NCBI GenBank assembly: GCA_002831545.1
Contig: CP025095.1
Location: 682,001 to 746,000 of the forward strand
DNA length: 64,000 bases
Source of the DNA: Streptococcus suis
Lineage (GTDB): Bacteria > Bacillota > Bacilli > Lactobacillales > Streptococcaceae
Direction of reading: 5' to 3'
Made by a program: the position numbers and the translations under genes. Each line of letters opens with the position of its first letter. The stretch's first letter is position 1. Positions 16,472 to 25,594 of the stretch are shown here, piece after piece. The notes under the pieces are model-generated. The model worked only from the letters and a program-made list of their open reading frames with translations. It searched no databases and was not told the origin of the DNA.

Positions 16472-18487
16472 GTGATAAAACAAGGTCTACTGAGATTGGT
16501 TTTGCTTGGTTTTAGCTGTCTCTTAGCTGCCTGCGGTGGTCAGAAAATAGGAGATGACCAAGCACAAGTTGAAAAAGCAGAACCGACTATCCAAACTAAT
16601 TTTTATCAAGCTATAAATAGGGACTGGTTAAATGGTGGTTGGTTATCAAGTGGTACACCATTCTACAATGAGTTTACAAGATTGCAAATGGAAGTAGATG
16701 AGCAATTAAAATCGGATTTTGACAAAATGGTAGCTGGTCAGCTAGAGCCTCAGTCTGAGGATTTAGTAGAATTTATCAAGTTGTATCAGCAAGGTCTTGA
16801 TTTTACCAAAAGGGAAGAAGATGGTGTCAGAGTAGCTAGAATGATACTGGATGAAATGATGGGAATTACTACGTTTTCCGATTTGAAATCGCTTAGCCAA
16901 GATTGGATTCGTAAGGACTATCCATTGCCCTATGGTCTTGATGTGATTGCCAATCCACGAAACACATCTGAAAGAATGCTAATTTTGCTACCACCTCAGA
17001 CGATTTTACCTGATAAGTCCTACTATGAAGACAGGACCGTTCGTGAGAAACTCATGGATTCTTACCGTATATCTGCGAGACATATTTTGGAAAAATGTGG
17101 CTACTCAGACGAGGAGGCCACTGCTTTGGTTGAAGGTGCCATTGCTTTTGACAATCGACTCGTTGACACTCTACCAGCTAGTGAGAATGTGCATAGTGAT
17201 TGGGGACCTGTGAACGCAGAAGAACTTAGAACATTTTCAGAGGTTAAAAACTACTCTCCAGCTTTATCGATTGGAGAACAATTAGTAGGACTGGTGGGCT
17301 TGGAACCGGGGGAAGTTTATGTTTCTAATCCAAGCTATTTTGAACAATTATCCCAATTTATCAAGGAAGAAAATTTCTCAGAATATCGATCATGGGCTTT
17401 GGTTAGCCAAGCAATGAAGTTGGCTCCCTATTTGACTGGGGAAATCATGCAGACAGCAGGGAGATTTCATGCAGAAGTCCAAGGAGTTTCGGCCTCCTAT
17501 CCAAATGATTACATGACTTATCTGGATGTGACTGGAATTTTCAAGGAAAGCTTGGGGGGTTATTATGGTCATAACTATGCCGATGAAACGGACTTACTTG
17601 CCATTCAGGAAATCGCTGAGGCAATCTCTAGGACTTATCAAGAAAGGATTCTAGCCAATAAATGGCTCAGTCAAGCCACCAAGCAAGCCGCAATTAAAAA
17701 ATTAGAAAATATCACTTATCATATCGGCTATCCAAGGGAGTTGAGCGACTGGACCAAGTCATTAAAGGTGCGTGAAGACTTGTCTTATATTGAAAATGTT
17801 TTGGCTATTACGATTCAAGCTAGAACAGGTGTTTTCGAGCGTTATAGTCAGCCAATAGATAGACAAACTTGGGTTAGCAATGTATCGGCAAGTGAAGTAA
17901 CAGCCGCCTATGCTCCTAGTCAGAATGCTATTTATATTCCGGCGGCTATTTTACAAGCTCCCTATTATGACAAAAATCAATCTGTAGCCGAGAATTATGG
18001 CGGGATTGGCAAAATTATCGCTCATGAGTTTGTTCATGCCTTTGATGCCACAGGAGCAAATTTTGATGAGACTGGTAGTCTAAAAGACTGGTGGACAGAG
18101 CGAGATAGACTAGCGTTTGAAGAAAAAAATCAAGTCCTAGTAGACTTGTTTGATGGTCTGGAAGTTTATGGTGGTAGAGTAGATGGTCACTTAACCTTGT
18201 CTGAAAATCTTGCGGATTTGGGAGGAATACAGATTTCCTTGGCTACGCTCAAAAAAGAAGAACCGTCAGCTAATCTAAAAGAATTTTTTGAGCACTATGC
18301 CCGTAGCCGTCGAGAAATGGTTGCGGTTGATTATGGCCGTTATCAACTTCAGGTAGACACACATTCTCCTGAGGAATTTCGGGTCAATCTCCAATTACAG
18401 CAAATAGATGATTTTTATAAAGTCTACCATATTCAAGAAGGAGACCCCATGTATAGGGCACCCGAAGAGAGACTGGTTATGTGGTAA
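16472..18487 (+). CDS. pepO: M13-family (PepO-type) metallopeptidase lipoprotein
   Basis: A 671-residue neprilysin-like zinc endopeptidase. The zinc motif HEFVH is at residues 518-522 and the second motif ENLADLGG supplies Glu578 as third ligand. The substrate-binding NVSASEVTAAY block and a C-terminal Trp are as in the family. Unlike cytoplasmic PepO forms, it starts with a lipoprotein signal (hydrophobic stretch then LLAAC, with Cys21 lipidated), so it should be anchored on the outside of the membrane. The GTG start follows a GAGGGAG ribosome site. Family members act on small peptides; the natural substrate here is unknown. A bidirectional terminator follows. Confidence 0.9.
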   Translation: MIKQGLLRLVLLGFSCLLAACGGQKIGDDQAQVEKAEPTIQTNFYQAINRDWLNGGWLSSGTPFYNEFTRLQMEVDEQLKSDFDKMVAGQLEPQSEDLVEFIKLYQQGLDFTKREEDGVRVARMILDEMMGITTFSDLKSLSQDWIRKDYPLPYGLDVIANPRNTSERMLILLPPQTILPDKSYYEDRTVREKLMDSYRISARHILEKCGYSDEEATALVEGAIAFDNRLVDTLPASENVHSDWGPVNAEELRTFSEVKNYSPALSIGEQLVGLVGLEPGEVYVSNPSYFEQLSQFIKEENFSEYRSWALVSQAMKLAPYLTGEIMQTAGRFHAEVQGVSASYPNDYMTYLDVTGIFKESLGGYYGHNYADETDLLAIQEIAEAISRTYQERILANKWLSQATKQAAIKKLENITYHIGYPRELSDWTKSLKVREDLSYIENVLAITIQARTGVFERYSQPIDRQTWVSNVSASEVTAAYAPSQNAIYIPAAILQAPYYDKNQSVAENYGGIGKIIAHEFVHAFDATGANFDETGSLKDWWTERDRLAFEEKNQVLVDLFDGLEVYGGRVDGHLTLSENLADLGGIQISLATLKKEEPSANLKEFFEHYARSRREMVAVDYGRYQLQVDTHSPEEFRVNLQLQQIDDFYKVYHIQEGDPMYRAPEERLVMW

Positions 18488-18490
18488 ATT

Positions 18491-18534
18491 AAAAACTGCC
18501 TGGTTCAATCAGAACTGGGCAGTACTTATTTTTA
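18491..18534. terminator. Bidirectional terminator between convergent genes
   Basis: ACTGCCTGGTTC (18495-18506) pairs with GAACTGGGCAGT (18512-18523), with A/T runs on both sides. It serves the M13 peptidase gene on the plus strand and the MBL hydrolase gene on the minus strand. Confidence 0.8.
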
Positions 18535-19170
18535 CATTCTAAAAAATGGATTAAAATTTTTCTCATGTCCAACGCTGGTATTTTGACCATGACCTGGATG
18601 GACAGTGTAGTGGTTTGGCAGGGTAAAAATGTGTTCTCTGATACCTGCAATCAAGTCATCAAAGTTGCTGGTTGGCAGGTCTGTGCGTCCCACAGTTTCA
18701 CGGAAAAGTGCGTCTCCAGTGATGACACATTCATCCTCTGGGAAGATAAAGGAAACACCACCAATAGAGTGCCCAGGTGTTGGAACTACCTTGAAATGAA
18801 AACCGTCAAACTGGTAGTCTTCTTGGTATTGGAAGATTTTTTCAGCAGGTCGGCAGACTACATTTCCCATATCATCATGACGAGGTAGACCTGATAGATT
18901 CATCTCAGGTGTAAATAGCCAGTCGGCCTCACTTTCAGCCACATAGACAGGCGGGAAATTGTAGGTCTCACGCAGGATGTCCAAACTCATAATATGGTCA
19001 TAGTGAGTGTGAGTCAGGAGAATAGCCGCAATTGGTTTTCCGATTTTTTCGATAGTTGCTTGAATTTTTGTCCAGTCACTCCCAGGGTCAATGATAATCA
19101 GATGGGTATCATTTTCAAGGTAGTAGGTATTTTGAAAAGCGACAGGGTTGACAGATTTATGAATAAGCAT
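18532..19170 (-). CDS. Metallo-beta-lactamase fold hydrolase (glyoxalase II-like)
   Basis: A 212-residue protein with the MBL zinc-binding motif THTHYDH, a downstream PTPGHS histidine, GDALF and HPGHG, so all metal ligands are present. It resembles YqgX/GloB-like hydrolases that cleave thioesters such as S-lactoyl conjugates, but many such proteins act on other substrates and I do not assign one. The start ATG at 19170 is preferred over a GTG five codons upstream because GAGGAG lies 7 bases before it. It is transcribed divergently from dinG. Confidence 0.85.
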   Translation of the reverse strand: MLIHKSVNPVAFQNTYYLENDTHLIIIDPGSDWTKIQATIEKIGKPIAAILLTHTHYDHIMSLDILRETYNFPPVYVAESEADWLFTPEMNLSGLPRHDDMGNVVCRPAEKIFQYQEDYQFDGFHFKVVPTPGHSIGGVSFIFPEDECVITGDALFRETVGRTDLPTSNFDDLIAGIREHIFTLPNHYTVHPGHGQNTSVGHEKNFNPFFRM

Positions 19171-19271
19171 GGCATTTCTCCTCACAGAAACAGTTTTTAT
19201 ATAAGTAGTCTAACAAAAAATTCCAACGACTTCATGGAATTTGTTTGAGGCTTTTTCCTTACGCTCTATTG

Positions 19272-19280
19272 TGCTATAAT
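19272..19280 (+). promoter_or_regulatory. Extended -10 box that overlaps the first ATG of dinG
   Basis: TGCTATAAT is a perfect extended -10 element. Its last bases form the first in-frame ATG (19279), and the second ATG (19288) sits about where transcription should begin. This argues for the second ATG and a leaderless or nearly leaderless message. Confidence 0.55.
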
Positions 19281-19287
19281 GAACAGT

Positions 19288-21747
19288 ATGAAAGATACGC
19301 GAACAAGCAATCGGTATGCCGTTGTGGATTTGGAAGCAACAGGTACAGGTGCCGATGCAAAAATCATTCAAATCGGGATTGTTCTAGTTGAAAATGGAGA
19401 AATTATTGACAGCTATGCGACGGACATCAATCCCTATGAGCTACTGGATGACCATATCAAGAATCTGACAGGTATCACAGACCAACAATTGGAGCAGGCA
19501 CCTGATTTTGGTCAGGTAGCAAGTACCATTTACGACATGATTGGAGATGCTATTTTTGTAGCGCATAATGTCAAATTTGATGCCAATCTCTTGGCAGAAG
19601 CACTCTTTTTTGAAGGTTATGAACTGTTGACACCGCGTGTAGATACGGTAGAATTATCACAGCTATTTTTCCCGACTTTTGAAAAATATAGCTTGGGAAA
19701 CCTTGCAGAGCATTTGGAACTTGGTTTGGACCAGGCACACACGGCCATATCAGATGCCATGGCTACGGCTCGACTTCTTATCAAAATTCAAGAGAAAATC
19801 AAGAGTTTGCCTCGAACTGTTGTTGATAAAATTCTTGATTTGGCGGACAATCTGCTCTTTGAATCCCGGATGGTCATTGATGAGATGGTGCCTGTTCTGT
19901 CAGAAAATCTATCATACGATTTAGAATCTATTCATGACTTGGTCTTGAAAAAGCCAGAAGAAATCAAGTCAGCCTACCGATTATCTGAAGATTTTTCGAC
20001 CAATATTGCCCTTCTCGGCTTGCATGAACGAAAAAAACAAACTGCTTTTGCTCAAGTAGTAGAAAAACGCTTGGTTGACGAAGAAAAAGTGCATTTTATT
20101 CAAGCGCAGGCAGGCTTGGGGAAGACTTACGGTTATCTACTACCCTTGCTTGCCAAGTCGGACCAGCCTCTCTTGGTCACCGTACCGACCAAGCTCCTTC
20201 AAGAGCAGATTATGGAAAAGGAAGGGAGCAAGCTGCAAGAGATTTTTCATATTTCCACAGTTTCGCTCAAGTCGCACAAGCATTTTATCAAGTTAGACAA
20301 CTACTGGAAAACCCTGCAGAGGCAGGATGATAATCGCCTGGTCAATCAATTCAAAATGCAGGTGCTTGTCTGGTTATGCGAAACCACGACAGGTGATTTG
20401 GACGAACTAAAGCAGAAACAGCGCTATCAAGCCTATTTTGATGAGATTGCCCATGACGGAAATGTGGAACCAGAAAGTCTCTTCTGGGGCAGGGATTTTT
20501 GGCAGCGTTTGAACCAGCAAGCCTTATCCAGCCGGTTGCTCATCACCAACCACGCCTATTTCCTCAGTCATCTCAAGGATCAAGATCCACTGATGGATAA
20601 TCGTTTGGTGGTCATCGACGAGGCCCAGAAATTCCTCTTGGCTGCTGAAAATCTGGCGACGGATTCTCAGGATTTGACAAGTATGTTACAAGTATTGCAA
20701 AGTAAAAAGGATAGAGCGACGACTATTTTGGACCAACGTTTGTATGAGTCGTGCCAGTTTGAACTCAACCACTTTTTGACCCGTTTTCGCCAGCATGGGC
20801 AGCGAGAAGTTTCAAAAGACGAACTGGGTCAAGTCAAGCAGAATCTGGCTGAGTTACAAGATGTTGACCTACAAGACCTGGACCAACTCCTTGATGTCTA
20901 CGACCATTTTTGGCTGGAGGAAAAGTATCTTGAGGACAAGCGGATTGCTTATTTGCGGGGCTCCAAGGACAGTCTCTTGAATGTGGCTACTTATCTGCCA
21001 GATACTAAGATTTTCTGTATCAGCGCCACCTTGACCATCAGCAAAAAGGTCAGTCTGGCCGACCTTCTGGGCTTTGAGCAGGTTACCATGGACTTGCTTC
21101 CCACACAAGCAGTGCCCAACCAGCAGCTGCTTTTTCCGACCCATCTCCCCGACATCCTCGCTTGGACCAAGGAAGAGCACGCAGCCTATTTGGCTACTAT
21201 TTTAGGAGAAATAGCAGAGCTGGGCCGACCGATTTTAGTTTTGTTTACCTCTATCTCACTGCTTATGCAGGTGTCGGATTTGTTAGAAGACAATAACATT
21301 CCCCACCTAGCCCAACACAAGCATGGACAGGAAATGACTCTCAAACGAAAATTTGAACGAGGAGAATGCCAGATCTTACTGGGTACAGGTGTCTTCTGGG
21401 AGGGAGTTGACTTTGCCAGTCAGGACCAATTGGTTCAGGTCATTACAAGGCTCCCATTCGATAATCCAAAGGACCGGTTTGTACAAAAAATCAATCACCA
21501 TCTGCGTGAAGAAGGGAAAAATCCTTTTTACGATTACAGCTTGCCAATGATGATGATTAAGTTAAAACAAGTCATCGGACGTACCAATCGGCATGACAAA
21601 CAAGATTCACTAGTCTTGGTTTTGGACCCGCGTGTTCACACCAAACGCTATGGACAGCAAATTCTCTCCTTCTTTGAGGACGTATATACTGTTTTGAAAC
21701 CAAAAGAGGTAGAAATTCAAGAGACGGTAAAAGATTTTTTTGAATAA
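19288..21747 (+). CDS. dinG: DinG-type DNA helicase with 3'-5' exonuclease domain
   Basis: An about 819-residue DNA repair protein of the Gram-positive DinG type. Residues 10-170 form a DnaQ-like exonuclease (VVDLEATG, HNVKFDANLL, HTAISDAMATA). A XPD/DinG superfamily 2 helicase follows, with Walker A QAGLGKTYG, the DEAQ box VVIDEAQKF and the C-terminal motif VIGRTNRHDKQD. It lacks an obvious Fe-S cysteine cluster, as usual for this branch. The start is placed at 19288; ATG 19279 is inside the -10 box. No ribosome binding site precedes either. It stands alone, with a terminator after it. Confidence 0.92.
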   Translation: MKDTRTSNRYAVVDLEATGTGADAKIIQIGIVLVENGEIIDSYATDINPYELLDDHIKNLTGITDQQLEQAPDFGQVASTIYDMIGDAIFVAHNVKFDANLLAEALFFEGYELLTPRVDTVELSQLFFPTFEKYSLGNLAEHLELGLDQAHTAISDAMATARLLIKIQEKIKSLPRTVVDKILDLADNLLFESRMVIDEMVPVLSENLSYDLESIHDLVLKKPEEIKSAYRLSEDFSTNIALLGLHERKKQTAFAQVVEKRLVDEEKVHFIQAQAGLGKTYGYLLPLLAKSDQPLLVTVPTKLLQEQIMEKEGSKLQEIFHISTVSLKSHKHFIKLDNYWKTLQRQDDNRLVNQFKMQVLVWLCETTTGDLDELKQKQRYQAYFDEIAHDGNVEPESLFWGRDFWQRLNQQALSSRLLITNHAYFLSHLKDQDPLMDNRLVVIDEAQKFLLAAENLATDSQDLTSMLQVLQSKKDRATTILDQRLYESCQFELNHFLTRFRQHGQREVSKDELGQVKQNLAELQDVDLQDLDQLLDVYDHFWLEEKYLEDKRIAYLRGSKDSLLNVATYLPDTKIFCISATLTISKKVSLADLLGFEQVTMDLLPTQAVPNQQLLFPTHLPDILAWTKEEHAAYLATILGEIAELGRPILVLFTSISLLMQVSDLLEDNNIPHLAQHKHGQEMTLKRKFERGECQILLGTGVFWEGVDFASQDQLVQVITRLPFDNPKDRFVQKINHHLREEGKNPFYDYSLPMMMIKLKQVIGRTNRHDKQDSLVLVLDPRVHTKRYGQQILSFFEDVYTVLKPKEVEIQETVKDFFE

Positions 21748-21749
21748 GC

Positions 21750-21777
21750 AAAAGGGAGCGACAAGGTTCCCTTTTTG
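21750..21777 (+). terminator. Intrinsic terminator after dinG
   Basis: AAAGGGA pairs with TCCCTTT around a short loop and is followed by TTG and further Ts. Confidence 0.75.
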
Positions 21778-21880
21778 TTTTAACACCGAACTAAAATGGA
21801 TGTGTTTTTTGTGAACATCTCACTAAATGTATACCCTTGCACTCTACTGAATAACATTGATTTTCTTTATGATTAAAATA

Positions 21881-21889
21881 TGGTATAAT
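21881..21889 (+). promoter_or_regulatory. Extended -10 promoter of the proline operon
   Basis: TGGTATAAT lies 32 bases before the proB ATG. A TTGATT upstream is 21 bases away, longer than ideal, so the promoter may rely on the extended -10. A GAGAAGAGA ribosome site precedes ATG 21922. Confidence 0.6.
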
Positions 21890-21921
21890 TTTCCAAATAT
21901 TAGTTTTTGTGAGAAGAGATT

Positions 21922-22998
21922 ATGACAGAAAGAACAATTGTATTTAAGGTTGGAACGAGTTCTCTGACGCAAGAAAATGGGAGTTTGGACCGTATCAAAA
22001 TCGCTCGGATTACCAATCAGTTGGCACAGTTGCACCAGAAAGGCTACCAGATTGTACTGGTGACTTCAGGCTCGATTGCTGCTGGTTTTCGGAGATTGGG
22101 ATTTGACAAGCGACCGACCAAGATTGCGGAGAAGCAGGCTTCTGCGGCTGTTGGACAAGGTTTGCTGATTGAGGAATACACGCAAAATCTAATGAAGGAC
22201 GGCATCGTATCGGCTCAGATTTTGCTGACCCAGGATGATTTTGCGGATGCTAGACGCTATCAGAATGCCTCTCAGGCCTTGCAGGTCTTGCTGAAGCAGC
22301 GTGCTATTCCAATTATCAACGAAAATGATACCATTGCCATTGAGGAGATTAAGGTAGGGGACAATGATACTTTATCTGCCCAAGTGGCTTCTCTCTTGAA
22401 AGCGGACCTCTTGGTACTTTTGACGGATGTGGATGGGCTTTACACGGCCAATCCCAACAGCGATCCGACTGCCCAGCACTTGCCTGAAATCAAGGAAATT
22501 ACGGAAGATTTATTTGCCATGGCAGTAGGAGCTGGCTCGTCCAACGGAACAGGTGGCATGACCACCAAATTGCAGGCGGCCCAGATTGCGACCAAGTCAG
22601 GCGTGCCCGTCTTTATCTGCTCTTCAAAAGAGGATACCGCCCTCTTACAGGCGGTCACCCAAGCCAACCGTGGCACTCTCTTTTTAGCAGATGACCATGC
22701 CATGAACCAACGCAAGCAGTGGATGGCCTTCTATGCTCGGACAGATGCAGCAGTTGAGGTGGATGCTGGTGCGGTTGACGCCATGCTGCACCAGGGGCGC
22801 AGTTTGTTGGCTACTGGTGTCAAAGCCTTCGAAGGAGACTTTGAAGTGGGGCAGGTCGTAGAGGTTTATAGCCAAGCAGATCACCGCTTGATTGGCAAGG
22901 GCCGCGTCAAATTGTCCTCCAAGGACTTGCAGGACCAGTTGGCAAATGGCAGAGCAGAGGGCGTGTTTATTCACCGCAACGATTGGGTAAGCCTATAG
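21922..22998 (+). CDS. proB: Glutamate 5-kinase
   Basis: First enzyme of proline synthesis: it phosphorylates glutamate to gamma-glutamyl phosphate in the cytoplasm. The 358-residue protein has the amino-acid kinase fold ([50 protein letters not shown]) followed by a C-terminal PUA domain (from about residue 275, [14 protein letters not shown]), as in full-length bacterial ProB. It is the first gene of proB-proA-proC, with 9-base spacers between the genes. Product inhibition by proline is known for the family. Confidence 0.95.
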   Translation: MTERTIVFKVGTSSLTQENGSLDRIKIARITNQLAQLHQKGYQIVLVTSGSIAAGFRRLGFDKRPTKIAEKQASAAVGQGLLIEEYTQNLMKDGIVSAQILLTQDDFADARRYQNASQALQVLLKQRAIPIINENDTIAIEEIKVGDNDTLSAQVASLLKADLLVLLTDVDGLYTANPNSDPTAQHLPEIKEITEDLFAMAVGAGSSNGTGGMTTKLQAAQIATKSGVPVFICSSKEDTALLQAVTQANRGTLFLADDHAMNQRKQWMAFYARTDAAVEVDAGAVDAMLHQGRSLLATGVKAFEGDFEVGQVVEVYSQADHRLIGKGRVKLSSKDLQDQLANGRAEGVFIHRNDWVSL

Positions 22999-23007
22999 GA
23001 GAAAAAT

Positions 23008-24246
23008 ATGACAACAACACAAGCATTATTAGATAGTTTATTGGCGCACAAGGCTTCTATCAACTTAGCGACAACAGAACAGAAAAACCAGGCCCTATCA
23101 GCAATGGCAGACCAGTTGGTTGCCCAAACGGAGGCAATTTTAGCAGGTAATGCCATCGATATGGAAAATGCCCAAGGTAAAATCAGCCAAGTTATGCAGG
23201 ACCGATTGCTCCTGACAGCTGAGCGGATTGAAGCTATGGCTGATGGTATTCGTGCCTTGATTGGCTTGCCAGATCCTGTCGGATTAGTCATGGAAGAATC
23301 CACTAGGGCAGACGGCTTGAACATTCGCAAGAAATCCATTCCCTTTGGTTTGGTGGGGATGATTTACGAAAGCCGACCAAACGTGACTTCAGATGCCGCT
23401 GCCTTGGCCATCAAAAGTGGCAACGCAGTTATCTTGCGTGGAGGCAAGGAATCCTTTCATTCGGCCCAGGCTATTGTCACAGCCCTCAAGGCTGGTTTGG
23501 AAGAAGTTGGCCTATCACCTAAGGTCATCGAACTAGTCCAAGATACCAGCCGAGCCTCTGCGACGGAATTGATGACTGCCAAAGGCAAAATTGACCTCTT
23601 GGTACCACGTGGTGGTGCAGGGCTCATTCAGGCCGTTGTGGAAAACGCAACAGTGCCAGTCATTGAAACAGGCACAGGTATCTGCCATGTCTATGTAGAT
23701 AAGGATGCGGACTTGGACAAGGCTCTGCAGATTGTGGTCAATGCCAAAACCAGTCGCCCATCTGTATGTAATTCGGCTGAAGTCTTGCTAGTTCATGAAG
23801 CAATTGCTAGCCAGTTCCTACCACGCTTGGAAGAAACTCTTTCTGGTCAGGTGGAATTGCGGGCTGACAGTCAGGCACAGACTCTTCTCAACCAATCCAC
23901 ACCAGCAGGCGAGCAAGATTTTGACACGGAATTTCTGGACTATATCTTGGCTGTCAAGGTCGTTTCAAATGTAGAAGAGGCTATCAGTCATATCGCTCAA
24001 CACTCGACTGGACACAGCGAGGCCATTGTGACGGAAAACAGCCAAACGGCAGATCGTTTCACACTCCATGTAGATTCGGCAGCAGTCTATGTCAATGCCT
24101 CGACCCGCTTCACAGACGGTGGCGAGTTCGGTCTGGGCTGTGAATTGGGCATTTCTACTCAGAAGATGCATGCTCGTGGTCCAATGGGCCTGCGTGAAAT
24201 GACCACTTACAAGTACATCATCACAGGCGACGGCCACATTCGTTAG
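23008..24246 (+). CDS. proA: Gamma-glutamyl phosphate reductase
   Basis: It reduces gamma-glutamyl phosphate to glutamate semialdehyde with NADPH, the second step of proline synthesis. The 412-residue protein has the aldehyde-dehydrogenase-like fold with the family signature around [20 protein letters not shown] and the catalytic Cys in [15 protein letters not shown]. The [17 protein letters not shown] C-terminal block ([14 protein letters not shown]) is present. It follows proB closely with a GGAGAAAA ribosome site, so the intermediate is made and used by co-expressed enzymes. Confidence 0.96.
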   Translation: MTTTQALLDSLLAHKASINLATTEQKNQALSAMADQLVAQTEAILAGNAIDMENAQGKISQVMQDRLLLTAERIEAMADGIRALIGLPDPVGLVMEESTRADGLNIRKKSIPFGLVGMIYESRPNVTSDAAALAIKSGNAVILRGGKESFHSAQAIVTALKAGLEEVGLSPKVIELVQDTSRASATELMTAKGKIDLLVPRGGAGLIQAVVENATVPVIETGTGICHVYVDKDADLDKALQIVVNAKTSRPSVCNSAEVLLVHEAIASQFLPRLEETLSGQVELRADSQAQTLLNQSTPAGEQDFDTEFLDYILAVKVVSNVEEAISHIAQHSTGHSEAIVTENSQTADRFTLHVDSAAVYVNASTRFTDGGEFGLGCELGISTQKMHARGPMGLREMTTYKYIITGDGHIR

Positions 24247-24255
24247 GAGGACAAG

Positions 24256-25041
24256 ATGAAGATTGGATTTATCGGACTGGGCAACATGGGAGCGGCTCTG
24301 GCCCAAGCGGTCAGCCAGCAGCCAGATACCCAGCTCCTCCTCAGCAACCACAACCCAGCAAAAGCCCAGGCTCTACAAGTTCAGCTGGGCGGTCAGCTTT
24401 TTTCTAATGGACAAATAGCAGAGCAGGCCGAGATTATTTTCCTTGGGGTCAAGCCTCACCTGATTCAGACAGTCTTGTCAGGCTTGCAGGACCAGATTAG
24501 CCAGAATCCATCAGCTATCTGGATTTCCATGGCAGCAGGAGTGACCCTCGACAGCCTGGCAGAATTTGTGTCGGCTGATAAACTCATTCGTATCATGCCC
24601 AACACACCAGTCGCTATCGGCCAAGGCATGACGACCTATAGCTTGGTCAATCAAGAGCTCGCTCCGCTATTGGAACAAATCCTAGAAAAATCAGGCAAGG
24701 TCCAGCAGGTGCCAGAGAGTCTGATCGACGCAGCAACGGCTATCGCAGGCTGCGGACCAGCCTTTGTCTATCAGATGATTGAGGCCCTGACTGATGCCGG
24801 GGTGCAAAACGGGCTCACGGCTCAAGATGCCAAGGTTTTGGCGGCCCAAACCTTGGCTGGAACTGCTCAGATGGTCTTGAATAGCGACAAGCACCCAGCC
24901 CAGCTGAGACAGGAAGTGACCTCGCCAGGCGGCTCGACTATCGCAGGCGTGGTAGCTCTTGAAAAAGAAAGCTTCCGTTACGCCATTATTAAGGCAGTCG
25001 CCGCCGCCCTCAAAAAGACTAGAAAATTAGGCAAAAAATAG
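24256..25041 (+). CDS. proC: Pyrroline-5-carboxylate reductase
   Basis: It reduces pyrroline-5-carboxylate to proline, the last step of the pathway. The 261-residue protein starts with an NAD(P)-binding motif (IGFIGLGNMGAAL), has the RIMPNTP block and the C-terminal signature around EVTSPGGSTIAGV. An AGGAGG ribosome site precedes the ATG. It ends the proBAC operon, followed directly by a bidirectional terminator. Confidence 0.96.
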   Translation: MKIGFIGLGNMGAALAQAVSQQPDTQLLLSNHNPAKAQALQVQLGGQLFSNGQIAEQAEIIFLGVKPHLIQTVLSGLQDQISQNPSAIWISMAAGVTLDSLAEFVSADKLIRIMPNTPVAIGQGMTTYSLVNQELAPLLEQILEKSGKVQQVPESLIDAATAIAGCGPAFVYQMIEALTDAGVQNGLTAQDAKVLAAQTLAGTAQMVLNSDKHPAQLRQEVTSPGGSTIAGVVALEKESFRYAIIKAVAAALKKTRKLGKK

Positions 25042-25051
25042 AAGACAGCAA

Positions 25052-25082
25052 AAAACGGGACTTTTAATCCCGTTTTGTTTTT
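25052..25082. terminator. Bidirectional terminator shared by proC and the TetR gene
   Basis: AAAACGGGA (25052-25060) pairs with TCCCGTTTT (25068-25076), followed by GTTTTTT. The stop codon of the minus-strand regulator gene (25064-25066) lies in the loop, so the stem is partly inside the 3' end region of that gene. Confidence 0.85.
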
Positions 25083-25468
25083 TCCTTGATCCATTGACTG
25101 ACGTTGGACAGGGTTTTGCTTTGCTCTGCCTTGCGTTTTTGTTCCTGGACAAAATCTGCAAAGCTTTGCTTGACGCCGTCCTTTTGAACCTTGTCCTGCA
25201 AATCATGCCATTTCTTTTTAAGGTTGCTGGAAGTCCGTTCGTAGTAGTCTTCAAGGATTTCTTCCTTGGACTTGTAATTGCGATAGAAAGCATTGCGAGA
25301 AACTCCCGCTTTTCGTACCAATTCAGATACCGAAATTTGCTTGAGCTCCTTTTTCTCTAGGAGAAATAGCAGAGCAGTTTCTATTGATTCCTTAGTCAGT
25401 TGATTTGCTTCTTTATTTGATTGATAGAGGTTTTTCAAAGATTGGGGTGAAATTTTACGACCTGCCAT
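25064..25468 (-). CDS. TetR/AcrR-type transcriptional regulator (short)
   Basis: A 134-residue protein with a TetR-type helix-turn-helix (ISVSELVRKAGVSRNAFYRNYKSKEEIL, about residues 37-64) after an N-terminal TKESIETALLFLL helix. The ligand-binding C-terminal part is short compared with the usual 180-200 residues, and the protein ends in a basic tail. The start is ATG 25468, preceded by AAAGGAAAA; the longer open frame upstream runs into the degV gene and is not used. It is divergent from degV, and a perfect inverted repeat lies in the shared promoter region, so it probably controls itself and degV. Confidence 0.8.
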   Translation of the reverse strand: MAGRKISPQSLKNLYQSNKEANQLTKESIETALLFLLEKKELKQISVSELVRKAGVSRNAFYRNYKSKEEILEDYYERTSSNLKKKWHDLQDKVQKDGVKQSFADFVQEQKRKAEQSKTLSNVSQWIKEKTKRD

Positions 25469-25490
25469 AGTTTTCCTTTTCCGAGTGTCA

Positions 25491-25516
25491 CATCTGAAAG
25501 AAAATGCTTTCAGATG
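25491..25516. promoter_or_regulatory. Perfect inverted repeat, candidate TetR operator
   Basis: CATCTGAAAG (25491-25500) and CTTTCAGATG (25507-25516) are perfect inverted copies around a 6-base spacer. The site is between the divergent regulator and degV genes, 23 bases before the regulator ATG and just upstream of the degV -10 box, where it would cover the -35 region. Confidence 0.6.
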
Positions 25517-25530
25517 GTGTAGTTTAATGA

Positions 25531-25536
25531 TATAAT
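25531..25536 (+). promoter_or_regulatory. -10 box of degV
   Basis: TATAAT 58 bases before the degV ATG. The -35 region at 17-bp spacing falls within the right half of the inverted repeat at 25507-25516. Confidence 0.55.
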
Positions 25537-25594
25537 TGTAAGTAAATAGAGATTTATTGTCAAATAAAAAAGTAAAATTGGAAATGAGAATATT

